Below the pieces are notes generated by a model that ran no database searches, was not told where the DNA came from, and worked only from the letters and a program-made list of their open reading frames with translations. A program made the position numbers and the translations under genes. Positions 14,423 to 15,833 of a DNA stretch of 15,833 nucleotides are shown here, piece after piece. The DNA lies in the NCBI GenBank assembly GCA_902773415.1, contig CACYEE010000148.1, forward strand, positions 1 to 15,833, in the 5' to 3' direction. Within the stretch, counting starts at the first letter, position 1. The number at the start of each line of letters is the position of its first letter. The DNA is from an uncultured Actinomyces sp. (lineage in GTDB: Bacteria; Actinomycetota; Actinomycetes; Actinomycetales; Actinomycetaceae).

Positions 14423-14482
14423 CCCCGCGTCGCCCCCGGAACGCCCCGCGAGCCCCGCGTCGCCCCCGGAGCACCCCACGAA
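14423..14482. repeat. Two-copy 30-bp tandem repeat
   Basis: Units 14423-14452 and 14453-14482 match at 26 of 30 positions; the first 18 (CCCCGCGTCGCCCCCGGA) are identical. It lies in the gene-poor stretch before rmlA. Because the unit length is a multiple of three, every frame stays open through it. Confidence 0.75.
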
Positions 14483-14698
14483 CGCACAGGAACCGGCAGT
14501 CAAAACGCATGGCAATGCACGACAGGCATGAAGGGACGCCTCACGACGAGACGCCGCACCAAACAGCCACCCGCCAGCCCCTCCATGCCTGCCCGGACCC
14601 GGCCGCAACACCCGCCGCAAGCAGACACGCCCGCCGCGTATCGAAGGCTTCCTGGCCCTTCGATGCGCAAACTGCTCGAATGCCTCGGCGAAATGCGC

Positions 14699-14704
14699 CA
14701 AACT
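14699..14704 (+). promoter_or_regulatory. Possible -10 box of a leaderless rmlA promoter
   Basis: CAAACT ends 6 nt before the ATG at 14711 and has the key A (second) and T (sixth) positions of a -10 box but not the first T. No Shine-Dalgarno is found upstream of this ATG, so leaderless initiation is the simplest reading. No -35 element is evident. Confidence 0.3.
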
Positions 14705-14710
14705 AGTGCC

Positions 14711-15586
14711 ATGCGCGGAATCATTCTCGCCGGAGGCTCCGGCACACGTCTCCATCCCATCACTTTGGGCATCTCCAAGCAGCTTGCCCCCGTCTACGAC
14801 AAGCCGATGATCTACTACCCCATGAGCACGCTCATGCTCGCCGGCATCGAGGACATCCTTGTCATCACCACCCCCGAAGATTCGGCCGGCTTCCAGCGTC
14901 TGCTTGGCGACGGTTCCCCCTACGGCATCAGCCTGTCCTACGCCGTCCAGGAGAAGCCCAACGGTCTGGCGCAGGCCTTCGTCATCGGCGCCGAGCACAT
15001 CGGCGACCAAAGCGCCGGTCTCGTCCTCGGCGACAATATCTTCTACGGCCTCGGCATGGGCACACGCATGCGCCGCCACTCCAACCCCGACGGCGGCACC
15101 GTCTTTGCCTACCATGTCGCCGACCCGCGCGCCTACGGCGTTGTCGAGTTCGACGAGAACATGAAGGCCGTTTCCATCGAAGAGAAGCCCGAAAAGCCCA
15201 AGTCGAACTTCGCCGTCCCCGGCCTGTACTTCTACGACAACGACGTTGTCGAGATTGCGAAGAACCTCGACCCTTCGGCGCGCGGCGAATACGAGATCAC
15301 CGACGTCAACCGCCACTACCTCGAAGCCGGACGGCTCTCCGTGGAAATCCTTCCGCGCGGCACCGCCTGGCTCGACACCGGCACCTTCGACTCGATGGCC
15401 GACGCCGCCAACTATGTGCGCACCATCCAGGCCCGACAGGGCCTCTCGATCGGCTGCCCCGAGGAAGTCGCCTGGCGCATGGGCTACATCGACGACGACG
15501 GGCTGCGCGAGCGCGCCGAAAAGCTCGTCAAGTCCGGCTACGGCCAGTACCTCCTCAACCTTCTCGACGCCGGATACGTCGAGTAG
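14711..15586 (+). CDS. rmlA: Glucose-1-phosphate thymidylyltransferase RmlA
   Basis: The product is 291 residues, the normal length. RmlA joins dTTP and glucose-1-phosphate to give dTDP-glucose, the first step to dTDP-L-rhamnose and other dTDP-sugars used in the envelope. Signatures in order: LAGGSGTRLHPIT (6-18, nucleotide loop), KQLAPVYDKPMIYYP (23-37), EKPNGLAQAF (81-90), LVLGDNIFYG (104-113, metal-binding Asp108), VEFDE (145-149), EEKP (157-160), NFAVPGLYFYD (166-176), GEYEITDVN (192-200) and WLDTGTFDSM (220-229). The ATG at 14711 matches the family start exactly; the frame stays open upstream but without conserved sequence. No rmlB, rmlC or rmlD is in the window, though they could follow beyond 15833. 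Confidence 0.98.
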   Translation: MRGIILAGGSGTRLHPITLGISKQLAPVYDKPMIYYPMSTLMLAGIEDILVITTPEDSAGFQRLLGDGSPYGISLSYAVQEKPNGLAQAFVIGAEHIGDQSAGLVLGDNIFYGLGMGTRMRRHSNPDGGTVFAYHVADPRAYGVVEFDENMKAVSIEEKPEKPKSNFAVPGLYFYDNDVVEIAKNLDPSARGEYEITDVNRHYLEAGRLSVEILPRGTAWLDTGTFDSMADAANYVRTIQARQGLSIGCPEEVAWRMGYIDDDGLRERAEKLVKSGYGQYLLNLLDAGYVE

Positions 15587-15602
15587 TCGCCTTCCGGCAT
15601 CG

Positions 15603-15619
15603 GCCCCGTACAACGGGGC
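15603..15619 (+). terminator. Hairpin just after rmlA
   Basis: GCCCCGT (15603-15609) and ACGGGGC (15613-15619) form a perfect 7-bp stem with a 3-nt loop, 16 nt after the rmlA stop. There is no T-tract, but the position and stability suit a terminator. Confidence 0.45.
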
Positions 15620-15636
15620 GCACCCGCCGCCGGGTA

Positions 15637-15688
15637 CGGCAAAGGGGACAGACTGGTGTCGCGACGATGGGGACTGTCCCCTTTGCCG
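15637..15688. repeat. REP-like palindrome, copy 2
   Basis: CGGCAAAGGGGACAG (15637-15651) and CTGTCCCCTTTGCCG (15674-15688) are perfect 15-bp inverted repeats. The 22-nt loop contains GGTGTCGC and the small palindrome GTCGCGAC (15658-15665). Positions 15639-15662 match the core at 7062-7085 at 21 of 24 bases. Such elements are probably mobile non-coding repeats; they also can end transcription. Confidence 0.7.
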
Positions 15689-15715
15689 CGCCAGCCTGTC
15701 CCTTGTGCGCAAACA

Positions 15716-15758
15716 GACGGGGCGGGATTCGGAACACCGTGCCGAATCCCGCCCCGTC
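15716..15758. repeat. Perfect 17-bp inverted repeat
   Basis: GACGGGGCGGGATTCGG (15716-15732) pairs completely with CCGAATCCCGCCCCGTC (15742-15758) around a 9-nt loop. It lies 27 nt from the REP-like palindrome and belongs to the same cluster of structured sequence after rmlA. It could be a bidirectional terminator or another repeat unit; no T-tract is seen. Confidence 0.65.
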
Positions 15759-15791
15759 CCGGTTCAGACCCTTGCAAGACAGGTTCCAACC

Positions 15792-15804
15792 GGGGTCAGG
15801 CACC
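15792..15804. repeat. Short REP-like motif GGGGTCAGGCACC
   Basis: The 13-nt motif resembles the GGGGACAG and GGTGTC halves of the upstream repeats fused together, and is like GGGGTCAGGCACC units common in REP-type repeats of other bacteria (from memory). It is short, so on its own it is weak. Confidence 0.35.
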
Positions 15805-15833
15805 CGCGCACGACAATCCCATGAAGTCGGGGC

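Larger units (their letters stand above)
14078..14710. other. 633-bp stretch without a recognisable gene, upstream of rmlA
   Basis: Reading frames are open on both strands, but their products are Pro/Arg/Ala-rich low-complexity sequences with no domain, typical of chance frames in high-GC DNA. One frame (from 14150) runs in phase into rmlA, giving a 187-residue extension that RmlA proteins lack. The stretch holds a weak hairpin at its start and a 30-bp tandem duplication. It may be decayed coding sequence or a long untranslated region; I cannot tell. Confidence 0.5.

Noticed and set aside
14423..14482. Possible CRISPR-like repeats
   Set aside because: There are only two adjacent 30-bp copies with no spacers and no cas genes; this is a simple tandem duplication.
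14150..14710. In-frame 187-residue N-terminal extension of RmlA
   Set aside because: RmlA proteins begin with MRGIILAGG; the upstream residues are low-complexity Pro/Arg-rich, so ATG 14711 is preferred.
14216..15712. 498-codon minus-strand frame opposite rmlA
   Set aside because: Antisense to a textbook RmlA, with Val/Gly/Asp-rich content mirroring rmlA codons and no domain.
15538..15803. Small minus-strand frames after rmlA (for example KGTVPIVATPVCPL)
   Set aside because: They are translations of the REP-like palindromes, a known source of spurious small proteins.

Overview
This window looks like a conserved core-gene neighbourhood of a high-GC Gram-positive actinobacterium. The evidence is strongly GC-biased coding sequence, an mtrA-mtrB-lpqB operon, a WhiB-family iron-sulphur regulator, and actinobacteria-restricted families (DUF3499, TIGR03089, DUF5719). 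Frequent GTG starts and apparent leaderless promoters (TANNNT ending 6-7 nt before the start codon) fit the same phylum. Gene content and order resemble Actinomycetales such as Actinomyces or Schaalia relatives, but I cannot fix the genus.

Layout. (1) Positions 5-6538, minus strand: a DUF3499 protein, mtrA, mtrB, lpqB, comF and hpf, read from right to left. mtrA-mtrB and mtrB-lpqB each overlap by 4 nt, so the response regulator, sensor kinase and accessory lipoprotein form one unit. DUF3499 ends 21 nt before mtrA and may feed transcription into it. (2) Positions 6574-7008, plus strand: a zincin-like protein divergent from DUF3499; both start codons sit 7 nt from their own -10 box. (3) Positions 7124-7615, minus strand: a TspO/MBR membrane protein, convergent with the zincin gene across a 17-bp hairpin. 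(4) Positions 7921-13012, minus strand: whiB, a roughly 1000-residue polytopic GT2 glycosyltransferase and a DUF5719 membrane-anchored protein, with gaps of 8 nt and -4 nt (one operon). (5) Positions 13400-15586, plus strand: a TIGR03089 protein, a 633-bp stretch with no recognisable gene, and rmlA (glucose-1-phosphate thymidylyltransferase). (6) Positions 15587-15833: no gene, but several strong inverted repeats, one sharing a 24-nt core with the repeat before tspO.

Functional theme. Most genes concern the cell envelope and its coordination with growth: MtrAB-LpqB (cell-wall homeostasis and division), the WhiB-linked glycosyltransferase and DUF5719 (probable surface glycan synthesis or export), and RmlA (dTDP-sugar precursor). 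HPF serves ribosome hibernation.

I see no CRISPR array, prophage, toxin-antitoxin pair, secretion system or obvious new defence system. The points most worth a second look are regulatory: the divergent leaderless promoter pair, a possible MtrA site just before mtrA, the repeated AT-rich motif upstream of whiB, and the dispersed REP-like palindromes. The operon of unknown envelope function headed by whiB is the main protein-level question.
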